64,000 bases of DNA. Source: JACVRW01 sp963751835 (GTDB taxonomy: Bacteria; Actinomycetota; Thermoleophilia; Solirubrobacterales; Thermoleophilaceae). The stretch spans positions 1 to 64,000 of the forward strand of contig CAVVWD010000024.1 in NCBI GenBank assembly GCA_963751835.1. Direction: 5' to 3'. Position numbers and translations under genes: made by a program. Shown here one piece after another: positions 8,478 to 17,013 of the stretch; position 1 is the first letter of the stretch, and every line of letters starts with the position of its first letter. Below the pieces are notes generated by a model. The model searched no databases. It saw only the letters and a list, made by a program, of their open reading frames with translations, and was not told the DNA's origin.

Positions 8478-9704
8478 TTGCGAGTCAACCGTGCTTTCGC
8501 GAGGCATTTTGCCTGCGCGCTCGCGCTCAGCGTGCTCGCCGTCGCACCCGCGGCGGGGGCGCAGTCACCCGGCTCGGGTGGTGGTGGCGGGGCCACATAC
8601 GTGGCCACACCGAAGATCGGCAGCGTGAGCTGCCTGCGATCCTGCGCGTCCCGGCGGCGGGCGCGGGCCGGCAGCACCCTGAAGGTCACGGGGACCGCGC
8701 TCAGCGGTGTCACGGGTGTGACGTTCCACGGCAGCTACGGACGATCGGACGACCTGAGCGTCCAGGTTCGCGCGGGGAGCGACACCCGCATCCACGCGCT
8801 CGTCCCGTCTGGAGCCGTGACCGGCCCGGTCTCGGCGAGCACGGCGAGCGGCGGCCGCTCCGGTTTCACCAAGCCGGTGGCAATCCTGCCCCCGCCACCG
8901 CCTGCGCCGAGCGCCGCGCTGTCGCCCGTGCCCGGGCCGGTGTCGGCCGGCGCCCCAGTGCTCGAGACCGGCACCAGCCGCACCAAGGCCTTCGTGGGAG
9001 CGCAACGCGCCGTCACGTTCTCGTTCCGACTTTCCGGGCCCGCGCCGGCCGCGCTCACCGTCGAGCTCGTCCGCGCGGCCGACGGCGTCGCGGTCAAGTC
9101 GTGGGTCCCCCAGGGCATCCTGCCGGGCCAGGTCACCAGCATCTCCTGGAACGGTCAGCTCGGCCCGGTCCCGGCGGCGCTCGGCCGCTACTCGTTCCGG
9201 CTGACCGCCGCCGCGGTCGACGGCTCACGCGCGACGAGCGCCCAGACCAGCGACGTCCAGCGCGACGCCTTCGACCTCTACGACCACGTCTTCCCGGTGC
9301 GCGGCCGCCACGACTACGGCGGCGCCGGCGCGAAGTTTGGCTCCGGCCGCGCCGGCCACTCCCACCAGGGGCACGACGTGTTCGCCAACTGCGGAGTCCC
9401 GCTGGTCGCGGCTCGCGGCGGCACGGTTCAGTACACCGGCTACCACGGCGCCGCGGGGAACTACCTGGTGATCGACGGCGCGGGCACAGATCTCGACTAC
9501 GCGTACATGCACATGGGCGAGCCCTCACCGTTCCGGGCGGGCGACCGCATCTACACGGGTCAGCGCATCGGTTCCGTCGGCGAGACCGGCAACGCCCGCG
9601 GCTGCCACCTCCACTTCGAGCTCTGGAGCGCGCCGGGCTGGTACGACGGCGGCAGTCCCTTCGATCCGTTACCGTCGCTCCAGGCCTGGGACAGCTGGTC
9701 ATAA
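8478..9704 (+). CDS. secreted M23 family metallopeptidase with Ig-like domains
   Basis: Probable peptidoglycan endopeptidase of 408 residues. TTG start at 8478, 9 bases after AGAGAGG. Signal peptide about 1-28 (hydrophobic core ACALALSVLAVAPAAGA). An IPT/TIG-like Ig domain (about 50-140) and a second beta-sandwich domain (about 170-255) precede the M23 domain (about 275-395), which has the zinc motifs HQGHD (H-x3-D) and CHLHFEL (H-x-H). The riboswitch upstream ties expression to c-di-AMP, a signal of wall and osmotic state. Exact bond cleaved is unknown. Confidence 0.88.
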   Translation: MRVNRAFARHFACALALSVLAVAPAAGAQSPGSGGGGGATYVATPKIGSVSCLRSCASRRRARAGSTLKVTGTALSGVTGVTFHGSYGRSDDLSVQVRAGSDTRIHALVPSGAVTGPVSASTASGGRSGFTKPVAILPPPPPAPSAALSPVPGPVSAGAPVLETGTSRTKAFVGAQRAVTFSFRLSGPAPAALTVELVRAADGVAVKSWVPQGILPGQVTSISWNGQLGPVPAALGRYSFRLTAAAVDGSRATSAQTSDVQRDAFDLYDHVFPVRGRHDYGGAGAKFGSGRAGHSHQGHDVFANCGVPLVAARGGTVQYTGYHGAAGNYLVIDGAGTDLDYAYMHMGEPSPFRAGDRIYTGQRIGSVGETGNARGCHLHFELWSAPGWYDGGSPFDPLPSLQAWDSWS

Positions 9705-9718
9705 GGAGGGCTCGCGAC

Positions 9719-10114
9719 GTGGCGGATTGGACGATGAGGAAGCTCGAGGAGATACCCGACGTGCTGGGCGACTATCCGGGCGAGATGCGCATGAGCGCTG
9801 TGAGCGACCTGGGAACCGAGCAGGTCGGCTTCACGTGGCGGCGCATGCCGGCGCAGACCGGCGGCAAGGGGAGCTACGGCCACCGCCACAAGACCCAAGA
9901 GGAGGTCTACTTCGTCGCCTCGGGCACGCTCCAGTTCAAGCTCGAGGACGAGCTGATCGACGCCGGCGAGGGAACCGTCGTGCGAGTGCCGCCGCACGTG
10001 GCCCGCTCGGTCTGGAACGAGGGGCCCGACGACGCGGTGCTGATCATCGTGTCCGTCAGGTCTGAGGACCCCAGGGCCGAGATCGAGTCGGTGCCTGACT
10101 TCTGGCCCGAGTAG
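9719..10114 (+). CDS. cupin-domain protein
   Basis: A 131-residue single-domain cupin. GTG start at 9719 is chosen because AAGGAGG lies at 9703-9709, nine bases upstream. Motif 1 is GHRHKTQEEVYFVASGTLQF (His, His, Glu metal ligands), and motif 2 around VPPHVARSVWNEG has the fourth His. Such small cupins bind a metal and may be isomerases, dioxygenases or sugar-binding proteins; substrate cannot be told. It is 14 bases downstream of the M23 gene and may share its transcript. Confidence 0.8.
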   Translation: MADWTMRKLEEIPDVLGDYPGEMRMSAVSDLGTEQVGFTWRRMPAQTGGKGSYGHRHKTQEEVYFVASGTLQFKLEDELIDAGEGTVVRVPPHVARSVWNEGPDDAVLIIVSVRSEDPRAEIESVPDFWPE

Positions 10115-10123
10115 GCGCCGTCG

Positions 10124-10366
10124 CTACTGCCTGTGGTCGCGGAGGCCGTCGCCGTTGGGCAGAGCCTCGAGGGCGGCCTTGCAGCCGAGCACGAAGACGG
10201 CGAGAACCAGTACCAGCGACACGAGGCCCTGGGTCAGGCTCGCACCGGCAGCCAGCACAAGCGCGGCCGCGACCCAGCGCCACAGCCGCCACTCCGGCTC
10301 CCAGGCCGGACGCTCATCCGGCTCGGGATCGGGTTCACGGGCATGGACGTATGCGACAAAAGGCAC
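10124..10366 (-). CDS. small two-helix membrane protein
   Basis: An 80-residue protein with an acidic/proline-rich N-terminal stretch (about 10-30) and two hydrophobic helices (WVAAALVLAAGASLTQG and LVSLVLVLAVFVLGC), ending in a short polar tail. No recognised family. It lies between the convergent cupin gene and the flavin reductase gene (19-base gap) and is probably the last gene of the SUOX-like operon. Coding is supported by its membrane-protein pattern, but the entry remains hypothetical. Confidence 0.5.
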   Translation of the reverse strand: MPFVAYVHAREPDPEPDERPAWEPEWRLWRWVAAALVLAAGASLTQGLVSLVLVLAVFVLGCKAALEALPNGDGLRDHRQ

Positions 10367-10384
10367 GTGCTCAAGGCAGCATAG

Positions 10385-11107
10385 TCAGCCTGTGGGGCCG
10401 AAGCGTTCTGTCCGGACCTGGGTGGGATCGAAGCCGGCTTCGAGGACCAGCGCGACCGCCGTCTCGACGAATCCGTTCGTGCCGCAGACGAACGCGACGC
10501 CATCGTGAAGGCCCGTCGCCGAGATCAGCGACATATCGAGGCGGCCGGTGTGACCGTCCCAGCCGGCGGGCGGCTCGCGCGTGAACGTGAGCAGCGCCTC
10601 GTCGCCGAGCTCCCCGGCGTAGATGACGTCCTCGGCGGACCGGACCGAGTAAACGAGCGACATCGGCAGCTCGGGCATGGTGCGGCGGCGGTGGCGCAGC
10701 ATCGCCATCAGCGGGACGACTCCCGACCCGCCCCCGACCAGCAGCACCGGGGATTCGCCACGCCACACGAAATAGGACGCGAACGGTCCCCGGACCTCCA
10801 CGCGGTCGCCCGCGACGACGACATCGTGGAAGTACGGCGAGACCTCGCCGTCATCGAGCCGGTCGATCGTCAGCTCGATCTCGCCCGCGTCGAGCGGCGA
10901 CGAGGCGACCGAGTACGAACGCTGAGCGTGGTAGCCGTCGGGAGCCGTCAGCCGCACGTCGTAGTGCTGGCCCGGGAGGTGGGGCATCCACATCGGCAAC
11001 TCGATCCGGAACGACTTGACGCGCGGCGTCTCCGGCTTGACCGCCGTGACCGTGCCGATCTGCCATTTCCCGGGAGCGCGCTGCGTGACCGGCGTCAGTC
11101 GCTCCAA
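10385..11107 (-). CDS. FAD-binding ferredoxin--NADP+ reductase-like oxidoreductase
   Basis: A 240-residue FNR-type flavoprotein without an attached ferredoxin domain. FAD motif RSYSVASSP (near residue 80), NAD(P) motif GGGSGVVPLMAML (near 140), CGTNGF near 215 and the C-terminal ERFGPTG identify it. The start is TTG 11107, seven bases after AAGGAGG (11115-11121, read on the minus strand); the frame opens further upstream but inside the preceding gene. It overlaps the SUOX-like gene by 13 bases, so it probably passes electrons from NAD(P)H to or from that molybdoenzyme. Direction of electron flow is unknown. Confidence 0.85.
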   Translation of the reverse strand: MERLTPVTQRAPGKWQIGTVTAVKPETPRVKSFRIELPMWMPHLPGQHYDVRLTAPDGYHAQRSYSVASSPLDAGEIELTIDRLDDGEVSPYFHDVVVAGDRVEVRGPFASYFVWRGESPVLLVGGGSGVVPLMAMLRHRRRTMPELPMSLVYSVRSAEDVIYAGELGDEALLTFTREPPAGWDGHTGRLDMSLISATGLHDGVAFVCGTNGFVETAVALVLEAGFDPTQVRTERFGPTG

Positions 11108-11706
11108 TAGCGCTCCTCCTTCCAGGGATCGCCGCGGATGTGGTAGCCGTTCTCCTCCCAGAAGCCGGGCTCGTCGTGGTCCATCACCCGTAGCCCGGCG
11201 ATCCACTTGGCGCTCTTCCAGAAGTAGAGATGCGGCACCAGTAGGCGGGCCGGACCGCCGTGCTCGCGCGGAAGCGGCTCGCCCTCGTGCTCGGTCACTA
11301 CCCAGGCCTTCCCCCCGGTGAGGTCCGCGAGCGGGACGTTGGTCGTGTAGCCGCCGTGCGAGAACGCCATCGAATAGGCGCCCTGCGGCTCGACCTCCGC
11401 CAGCAGCGTGTCAACGGACACCCCGTTGAAGCTCGTGCCGAGCTTCGACCACTTGGTCACGCAGTGGATGTCGCACGGGACGTTCTCGAACGGCAGCTCG
11501 TGGAACTCGTCCCACGACCATGCGCGCTCGCCGGCCACCATGCCGTCTATCCGCAGGCTCCAGTCCTCCGGGGCGATCCTCGGCGTCGGGCCGGCCGTGA
11601 GCACCGGAAAGCCGGGCTCGTAGTACTGCCCCGGAGGGAGGCGCTCCGCCAGATCCTCCGGTGTCCGCCGCCGCCGTCTGAAGCCGCGCGAGATGAAGTC
11701 GGCCAT
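11095..11706 (-). CDS. sulfite oxidase-like (SUOX fold) molybdopterin oxidoreductase
   Basis: A 203-residue protein consisting of the catalytic Mo-binding domain. The Mo-ligand cysteine is in DIHCVTKWSKLG (near residue 80), with the SUOX segments GYTTNVPLADL and GGPARLLVPHLYFWKSAKW later. It lacks the C-terminal dimerisation domain of sulfite oxidases and the Tat signal of MsrP, so it looks cytoplasmic. Pairing with the overlapping flavin reductase gene is a recurring actinobacterial arrangement. Substrate (sulfite, methionine sulfoxide or another S-/N-oxide) is not resolved. Confidence 0.85.
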   Translation of the reverse strand: MADFISRGFRRRRRTPEDLAERLPPGQYYEPGFPVLTAGPTPRIAPEDWSLRIDGMVAGERAWSWDEFHELPFENVPCDIHCVTKWSKLGTSFNGVSVDTLLAEVEPQGAYSMAFSHGGYTTNVPLADLTGGKAWVVTEHEGEPLPREHGGPARLLVPHLYFWKSAKWIAGLRVMDHDEPGFWEENGYHIRGDPWKEERYWSD

Positions 11707-11752
11707 TGGACCGACAGCTTGCCATCGTCGTCAAGGCCGCTCGGAGGCCAGA

Positions 11753-13510
11753 ATGACGGCTATGCCAACCAGCCCTCGGGCCTCACAGCGCATCATCCTC
11801 GCGCTGGCCGGCGCGGGGCTCGCCTTCGGGCTGGTCGTCGCGTGGCTGACGCTCGAGAGCGACCATGTGGAGGACCGCGGCTTCGAGGCGGCGCTCCGGC
11901 TGCTCGTGGGCTGGTCGTTCATCGGTACGGGGCTGTACGCCTGGTGGCGCAGGCCGGAGAACCGCACCGGTCTGCTGATGGCCGCGGTCGGCTTCGCCTG
12001 GTTCGCGACGAGCGTGAGCGCCTCGGACAACGACCTCGTGTTCACGATCGGGATCGCTCTTGACGGGATCTTCGCGGCGGTGCTCGGCCACCTGCTGATC
12101 GCGTTTCCCACCGGCCGCCTCGCCACCCGCGCCGAGCGGCTCCTCGTCGCCGGGGTCTACCTGAGCGTGACCGTCCTCCAGCTGCCGGCGCTGCTCTTCG
12201 AGGACACGGGATCGAGCCCGAGCAACCTGTTGATGGTTGAGTCGAACCAGGACCTGTCCGACCTGCTCGACGCGCTCCAGTTCGCCGTGGTGCTCGTCCT
12301 GATCCTCGTGAGCCTCGTGATGATCGGCCGGCGCGGGGCCCATGTTGCGCCCGCCCAGCGCCCGGTTCTGGCCCCGGTGTTCTGGACGGGCGGCGCGTGC
12401 TTGGCCGCGTTCATGCTCGCTCTGACGTTCGACGCCGTGGGCTCGCCGAAGGAGGGGCTCGAGCTGCTCGCGCTGGCGCTGTTCGCAACCGTGCCGTTCG
12501 GCTTCCTGGCCGGGCTGCTCCGCACCCGGCTCGCCCACGGCGCGGCGGTATCCAGGCTGATCGCCCGGCTCGGCCAGGTGCCCGGCGAGGACGCGCTGCG
12601 CGCGGCGCTTGCCGAGGCGCTCGGCGATCCCTCTCTGAAGCTCGCCTACTGGCTGCCGGACTCCGAGCGCTTCGTCGACGCGGCGGGTCGGCCGTTTCCG
12701 ATGCCGGAGCGCGGCTGGACGGCGGTCGAGCTCCATGGTCGCCGCGTGGCCGCGATAGTGCACGAGCCGGCACTCGACGAGGAGCCGCAGTTGGTGCGTA
12801 CCGCCGGTGCCGCGGCCGCGCTCGCGCTCGAGAACCAACGGCTGTCGGCCGAGCTGCGCGCCCGGATCGAGGACCTGCGCGCCTCGCGCGCCCGCATCGT
12901 CGACGCCGGCGACGCCGAGCGACGGCGTCTCGAGCGCGACCTCCACGACGGCGCCCAGTCACGCCTCGTCGCGCTCGCCATGAAGCTCCGCATGGCGCGC
13001 CGCCGCGCGGAGGGCCGGCCGGACGTCACGGCGATCCTGGATGAGTCGAGCGCTGAGCTGCAGGCGAGCCTCGACGAGCTCCGCGAGCTCGCCCGCGGCA
13101 TTCATCCGGCCGTGCTCACCGACCGCGGTCTCGGCCCCGCGCTCGAGATGCTGGCGAGCCGCGCGCCGGTCCCCGTCGAGGTCGCCGGCGACGTCGACGA
13201 CCTCCCGCCCGCGGTAGCGACCGCGGTCTACTTCGTCGTCTCCGAAGGGCTGACGAACGTGGCCAAGTACGCCCGCGCCCGCCACGCGACCGTGACCGTG
13301 AACCGCGACGACAACCGGGTCGTGGCGGAGGTCGCCGACGACGGTGTGGGCGGGGCGGACCTCGCGCGCGGATCGGGCCTGCGCGGGCTCGTCGACCGCG
13401 TGGCCGCGCTCGACGGCCGCCTCGAGCTCCACAGCCCGCCCGGGGACGGCACGCGGCTTCGGGCCGAGTTTCCCCTCGGACCGGCCCGGAACGGCGCTCG
13501 GACGGACTGA
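11753..13510 (+). CDS. multi-pass membrane sensor histidine kinase (NarL-type, HisKA_3)
   Basis: ATG 11753 has GGAGG five bases upstream; the 585-residue product starts MTAMPTSPRAS. About eight hydrophobic helices fill residues 12-265, followed by a GAF-like or linker region, a short coiled coil (about 350-390), the HisKA_3 phosphoacceptor motif ERDLHDGAQSRLVALAMKL and a HATPase domain with SEGLTNVAKYARA (N box) and DDGVGGADLARGSGLRGL (G boxes). No response regulator is adjacent, so it is an orphan here. The membrane half resembles 7-8 helix sensor modules; its signal is unknown. The gene is divergent from the SUOX-like operon, 46 bases apart. Confidence 0.9.
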   Translation: MTAMPTSPRASQRIILALAGAGLAFGLVVAWLTLESDHVEDRGFEAALRLLVGWSFIGTGLYAWWRRPENRTGLLMAAVGFAWFATSVSASDNDLVFTIGIALDGIFAAVLGHLLIAFPTGRLATRAERLLVAGVYLSVTVLQLPALLFEDTGSSPSNLLMVESNQDLSDLLDALQFAVVLVLILVSLVMIGRRGAHVAPAQRPVLAPVFWTGGACLAAFMLALTFDAVGSPKEGLELLALALFATVPFGFLAGLLRTRLAHGAAVSRLIARLGQVPGEDALRAALAEALGDPSLKLAYWLPDSERFVDAAGRPFPMPERGWTAVELHGRRVAAIVHEPALDEEPQLVRTAGAAAALALENQRLSAELRARIEDLRASRARIVDAGDAERRRLERDLHDGAQSRLVALAMKLRMARRRAEGRPDVTAILDESSAELQASLDELRELARGIHPAVLTDRGLGPALEMLASRAPVPVEVAGDVDDLPPAVATAVYFVVSEGLTNVAKYARARHATVTVNRDDNRVVAEVADDGVGGADLARGSGLRGLVDRVAALDGRLELHSPPGDGTRLRAEFPLGPARNGARTD

Positions 13511-13564
13511 CCGCACCGGCCGGCGCCGCCCGGTGGCGACCGGTGTGGCCGTTAGGTTCGTGCC

Positions 13565-14221
13565 GTGGTTTCGTTCGCCCGGCGCGAGCCGTCCGCCACG
13601 CTGTTCGCCGCGCAGCTTGCCGCCGTGCTGCTGTACCCGCTCGTCGAGGGCGGCTCCGCCGGCCGCGCGCTCCTCAGCGTCGTGGGCATCGCCATCCTCG
13701 GGCTCGTGCTGCTGGCGGTCCAAAGCTCGCCGGGCCAGAGCCTGATCATCGTCCTGCTCGCGATCCCGGCGACCGTACTGCTCGTGATCCAAGCGGTCAG
13801 CGGCAGCGACACGCTGCTTCCCTACTCCTCGGCCCTGGAGGCGGTGATCTACTTCTATGCGGCCGGCGCCCTGATCGCGTACATGCTCGCCGACCACGAG
13901 ATCACCCGGGACGAGCTGTTCGCCGTCGGCGCCACCTTCACGCTCGTGGCCTGGGCGTTCGCATACTCGTACACGGTCCTGCAGGCGATTGAGCCGGGAA
14001 GCTTCACGGCGGCGGTCGATCCGAGCGCGGATCGCACCTGGATGGAGCTGCTGTTCCTCAGCTTCACCACGCTCTCGAGCACCGGCCTGAGCGACGTCGT
14101 GCCGATCAAGTCCTTCGCGCGCAGCCTCGTGATGCTCGAGCAGCTCGCAGGCGTCGCATACATAGCGATGGTGGTGTCGCGGCTCGTCGGCCTAACGGTG
14201 CTGCGAAGCCGCAGCACCTGA
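13565..14221 (+). CDS. ion-channel family membrane protein with divergent pore filter
   Basis: A 218-residue protein with about six hydrophobic segments. The C-terminal pair flanks FLSFTTLSSTGLSDVVP (residues about 164-180), which aligns with the two-helix K+ channel pore (usually T-[VT]-G-Y-G-D) but keeps only the Thr-Gly and Asp positions. The family (Ion_trans_2-like) is therefore likely while K+ selectivity is doubtful. No RCK or cyclic-nucleotide domain is attached. GTG 13565 follows the kinase gene by 54 bases with a weak ribosome site. Confidence 0.65.
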   Translation: MVSFARREPSATLFAAQLAAVLLYPLVEGGSAGRALLSVVGIAILGLVLLAVQSSPGQSLIIVLLAIPATVLLVIQAVSGSDTLLPYSSALEAVIYFYAAGALIAYMLADHEITRDELFAVGATFTLVAWAFAYSYTVLQAIEPGSFTAAVDPSADRTWMELLFLSFTTLSSTGLSDVVPIKSFARSLVMLEQLAGVAYIAMVVSRLVGLTVLRSRST

Positions 14222-14276
14222 CCCGGCGACGGTAGCGGTGCCGGTGCGGGGATAGGGCGGGGCGGCTGAGCCGCTG

Positions 14277-16445
14277 TCAAGCCGGCTCGGTCACCGCTCC
14301 GGGCTCGGGCTCGGCGTGCTCGCGCAGCGCGTGGCCGCCACCGCGTGCGGTCGACGGCCACCAGACGCGGTCGCCCAGCAGCTCGACCGCGGCGGGCACC
14401 ATGATCGTTCGCACGATGAACGTGTCGAGCAGGATCCCGACGGCGACCATGAACCCGATGTTGAAGGCGAACGTGACCGGCAGCGTCATCAGCACCGCGA
14501 ACGTACCCGCGAGGATCACGCCCGCGCTCGTGATCACCGGTCCCGTGGCCGCCAGCGCCCGCAGCACGCCCTCGCGCGTTCCGTGCGTTCGCGCCTCCTC
14601 GCGCACGCGGCTCATCAGGAAGATCGTGTAGTCGACTCCGAGCGCCACGAGGAAGATGAACGCGAACGTCGGCAGCGACGCGTCGACGCCCGCGCTGCCC
14701 TGGACCTCGATGAAGAAGAAGATCGAGAGCCCGAGCGTGCCGAAGAACGACGCCATCACCGTCGCGATGAGCACCAGCGGGGCGACGATGGCCTGCAGCA
14801 GGATCCCCAGGATGATCGTGATGACCAGCAGCGCGACCGGGACGATCACACGGAGGTCGCGGGCGGCGGCATCGTTGAAGTCCTGCTGCACGGCGCTGCC
14901 CGCGCCGACCAGTGCCGTGGCTCCGCCCGGTAGGTCGCGCACTCGGTCACGCAGCGTGTCCACGCGCGCGAGCGCCGCCTCCGAATAGGGATCGTCGCCG
15001 AAGGTGACCTCGATCCTCCCGATATCCCCGTCCTCGGAGCGTTGCGGCTCGCTGACCGACGCGACGCCGTCGATGCCCTCCACACGCCGGCGCACGGCGG
15101 CGAGATCGGCGTCGCTGACCCGGGCCTCGCCGTCGTCGCGCAGCACGAGGATCGACGTGGGCGCGAGCGCGCCCTGCGGGAACGACTCGGCGAGCACGTC
15201 GAAGCCCTCGACGCTCTCGACCGATTTCTTGAAGAACCCGCCGATCGAGTAGTCCTCCTTGTAGGCGAGCAGGCCGAGCGTGAAGAGCGCGAACAGCGCC
15301 GTCGTCGCTGCGAGCGCGAGCCCCGGGCGCTGGAGCACGCGATCGCCGAAGCGCCGCCAGAGCCCCTGCCGCTGCGCCAGGTCGACATCCGGCTGGCAGG
15401 CGACGGCCGAGCTGCGCGGCCAGAAGCCCTTACGGCCGGCCGCGGTCAGCAGGGCCGGCAGCAGCGTGAGCCCGGCGAGCAGCACAGACGCCACGCCGAT
15501 AGCCGACACCGGCCCGAGCGACTTGGTTGACCCGGTGTCCGCCAGCAGCAATACGAGCATCGCGGCGATCACGGTGCAGCCGCTCGCCAGCAGGGCCGGA
15601 CCGGCGCGGCGCAGCGCGCGTGCCATCGCCGCGTGCTTGTCCTCGACGCGGTGGAGCTCCTCCCGATAGCGGCTCACGAGCAGCAGGCAGTAGTCGGTGC
15701 CCACGCCGAACATCAGCACGACCAGGATGCCCGTGGAGTTCGAGTTGACCGTGTTGCCCGCGTCGGCGTACAGGTAGATGAACGCGGTGGCGACCTGGTA
15801 GGCGAGCCCGACGACGACGATCGGGATGATCGCGATCAGCGGTGCCCGGTAGATCGCGCCCAGCAGCACCAGCACGAGCAGGACCGTGGCGAGTAGCAGC
15901 CTTGTGTCGACCTCGCCAAAGACCTCCTCGAAGTCCGCCCACAGCCCGAGGTCGCCGGTCACATAGACCTGGAGCCCGCCGCCGCCGTCGCCGACCAGAT
16001 CGCGGGTCTCCTTGCCCCAATCTGCGACCCGGTCGAAGTTGAGCGGCACGGTGACGACGGTGTAGGCGGCATCCCCGTTCTCCGACACGAGACCCGGCGG
16101 CGCATCCGAGCTGAACGGCACCTGCGCCGGCTGGGTGACGGGGATCGCGTCGTCGACCCGCTGAGCGTCGCGCGCGATCTTCGCCCTGTCCGCCTGGGTG
16201 AGTCCGCCCTCGCGCTTGTAGACGATCAAGCCGATGGTCGTCTCGCCGCCTGGGAAGCGATCCTTCAGAAGCTCCTGGACCCTGGTGGACTCTGCCCCGG
16301 CGGGCAGGAAGCTCGCCGTCTCGTCGCGGGTGGCGTCAGCGAGCTTCCCGCCCAGCGGCGAGAGCGCAAATACGGCCACGATCCAGAGGGCGATCACCAC
16401 CCATTTGGTGCGGCGGCCGGTGACGAATGAGGCAAGGGCGGACAC
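14277..16445 (-). CDS. MMPL/RND-family transporter
   Basis: A 722-residue integral membrane protein with the duplicated RND layout: helix 1 (about 13-33), a large extracytoplasmic loop (about 40-180), five helices (about 180-345), a second helix-loop unit (about 375-540) and five helices to about 700. FGVGTDYCLLLVSRYREEL and ALGVDYTIFLMSRVREEA are the two conserved proton-relay/GxxxDY motifs of MMPL proteins. Actinobacterial MMPLs export lipids or toxic compounds; substrate unknown. Convergent with the channel gene; the divergent SSI-like gene starts 69 bases away. Confidence 0.92.
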   Translation of the reverse strand: MSALASFVTGRRTKWVVIALWIVAVFALSPLGGKLADATRDETASFLPAGAESTRVQELLKDRFPGGETTIGLIVYKREGGLTQADRAKIARDAQRVDDAIPVTQPAQVPFSSDAPPGLVSENGDAAYTVVTVPLNFDRVADWGKETRDLVGDGGGGLQVYVTGDLGLWADFEEVFGEVDTRLLLATVLLVLVLLGAIYRAPLIAIIPIVVVGLAYQVATAFIYLYADAGNTVNSNSTGILVVLMFGVGTDYCLLLVSRYREELHRVEDKHAAMARALRRAGPALLASGCTVIAAMLVLLLADTGSTKSLGPVSAIGVASVLLAGLTLLPALLTAAGRKGFWPRSSAVACQPDVDLAQRQGLWRRFGDRVLQRPGLALAATTALFALFTLGLLAYKEDYSIGGFFKKSVESVEGFDVLAESFPQGALAPTSILVLRDDGEARVSDADLAAVRRRVEGIDGVASVSEPQRSEDGDIGRIEVTFGDDPYSEAALARVDTLRDRVRDLPGGATALVGAGSAVQQDFNDAAARDLRVIVPVALLVITIILGILLQAIVAPLVLIATVMASFFGTLGLSIFFFIEVQGSAGVDASLPTFAFIFLVALGVDYTIFLMSRVREEARTHGTREGVLRALAATGPVITSAGVILAGTFAVLMTLPVTFAFNIGFMVAVGILLDTFIVRTIMVPAAVELLGDRVWWPSTARGGGHALREHAEPEPGAVTEPA

Positions 16446-16513
16446 CGGCCTGCAAGGTATCGAGATACGAACCCGGCCTGCGTCACAGTGGGCCTGCCTC
16501 TACAACTACACGT

Positions 16514-16936
16514 ATGCGCAGCAGGAACGTCGCTGTCGTCTTCGCTGGCCTGCTCGTCTCCTGTGGTGGCACGGGAGATGCCCTCGTCCCGAAGGCGGGC
16601 GACCTCGCGGCCAACCTTCGCGTGACCGTGGCCCCCGAGGGGTCCGGGGGTCCCGAGCGGATCCGACGCATCCAGTGCGCGGTTCTTGGCGAGGACGCGA
16701 TCGATCCGCGTTGCCGCGTCCTCGGCGGACTGGAGCCCAGCGATCTGGACCCCGTTCCGCGCGAGACCGCCTGCGCGCAGGTCTACGGCGGGCCCGGAAC
16801 CGCTCGGGTCACGGGGGAGCTCCGGGGTATGCGCGTGTCGGCCGCGTTCGATTTGACCAATGCTTGCGAGATCGCCCGTTGGCGCAGCAATGCCGCGCTG
16901 CTGGGGGCGCCGGGCATAGGGCACGTCGTCCCGTAG
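16514..16936 (+). CDS. SSI-like (subtilisin inhibitor family) lipoprotein
   Basis: A 140-residue protein with a lipoprotein signal (VFAGLLVSCGG, acylated Cys near 17). The mature part has four cysteines (IQCAV, DPRCR, TACAQVYGG, TNACEIA) and the ending GELRGMRVSAAFDLTNACE, resembling the second half of Streptomyces subtilisin inhibitors, which have two disulfides. The start ATG 16514 is preceded by TACAACT at 16501-16507 and no Shine-Dalgarno, consistent with a leaderless transcript. Target protease unknown; the fold call is moderately sure. Confidence 0.65.
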   Translation: MRSRNVAVVFAGLLVSCGGTGDALVPKAGDLAANLRVTVAPEGSGGPERIRRIQCAVLGEDAIDPRCRVLGGLEPSDLDPVPRETACAQVYGGPGTARVTGELRGMRVSAAFDLTNACEIARWRSNAALLGAPGIGHVVP

Positions 16937-17013
16937 GACCGATCCCATGCGGAACGGCCTAAGGGCATCAAAAGTCGATCCGCATCACGCCGCAGCCGAA
17001 CGCGCCGAGAGCC

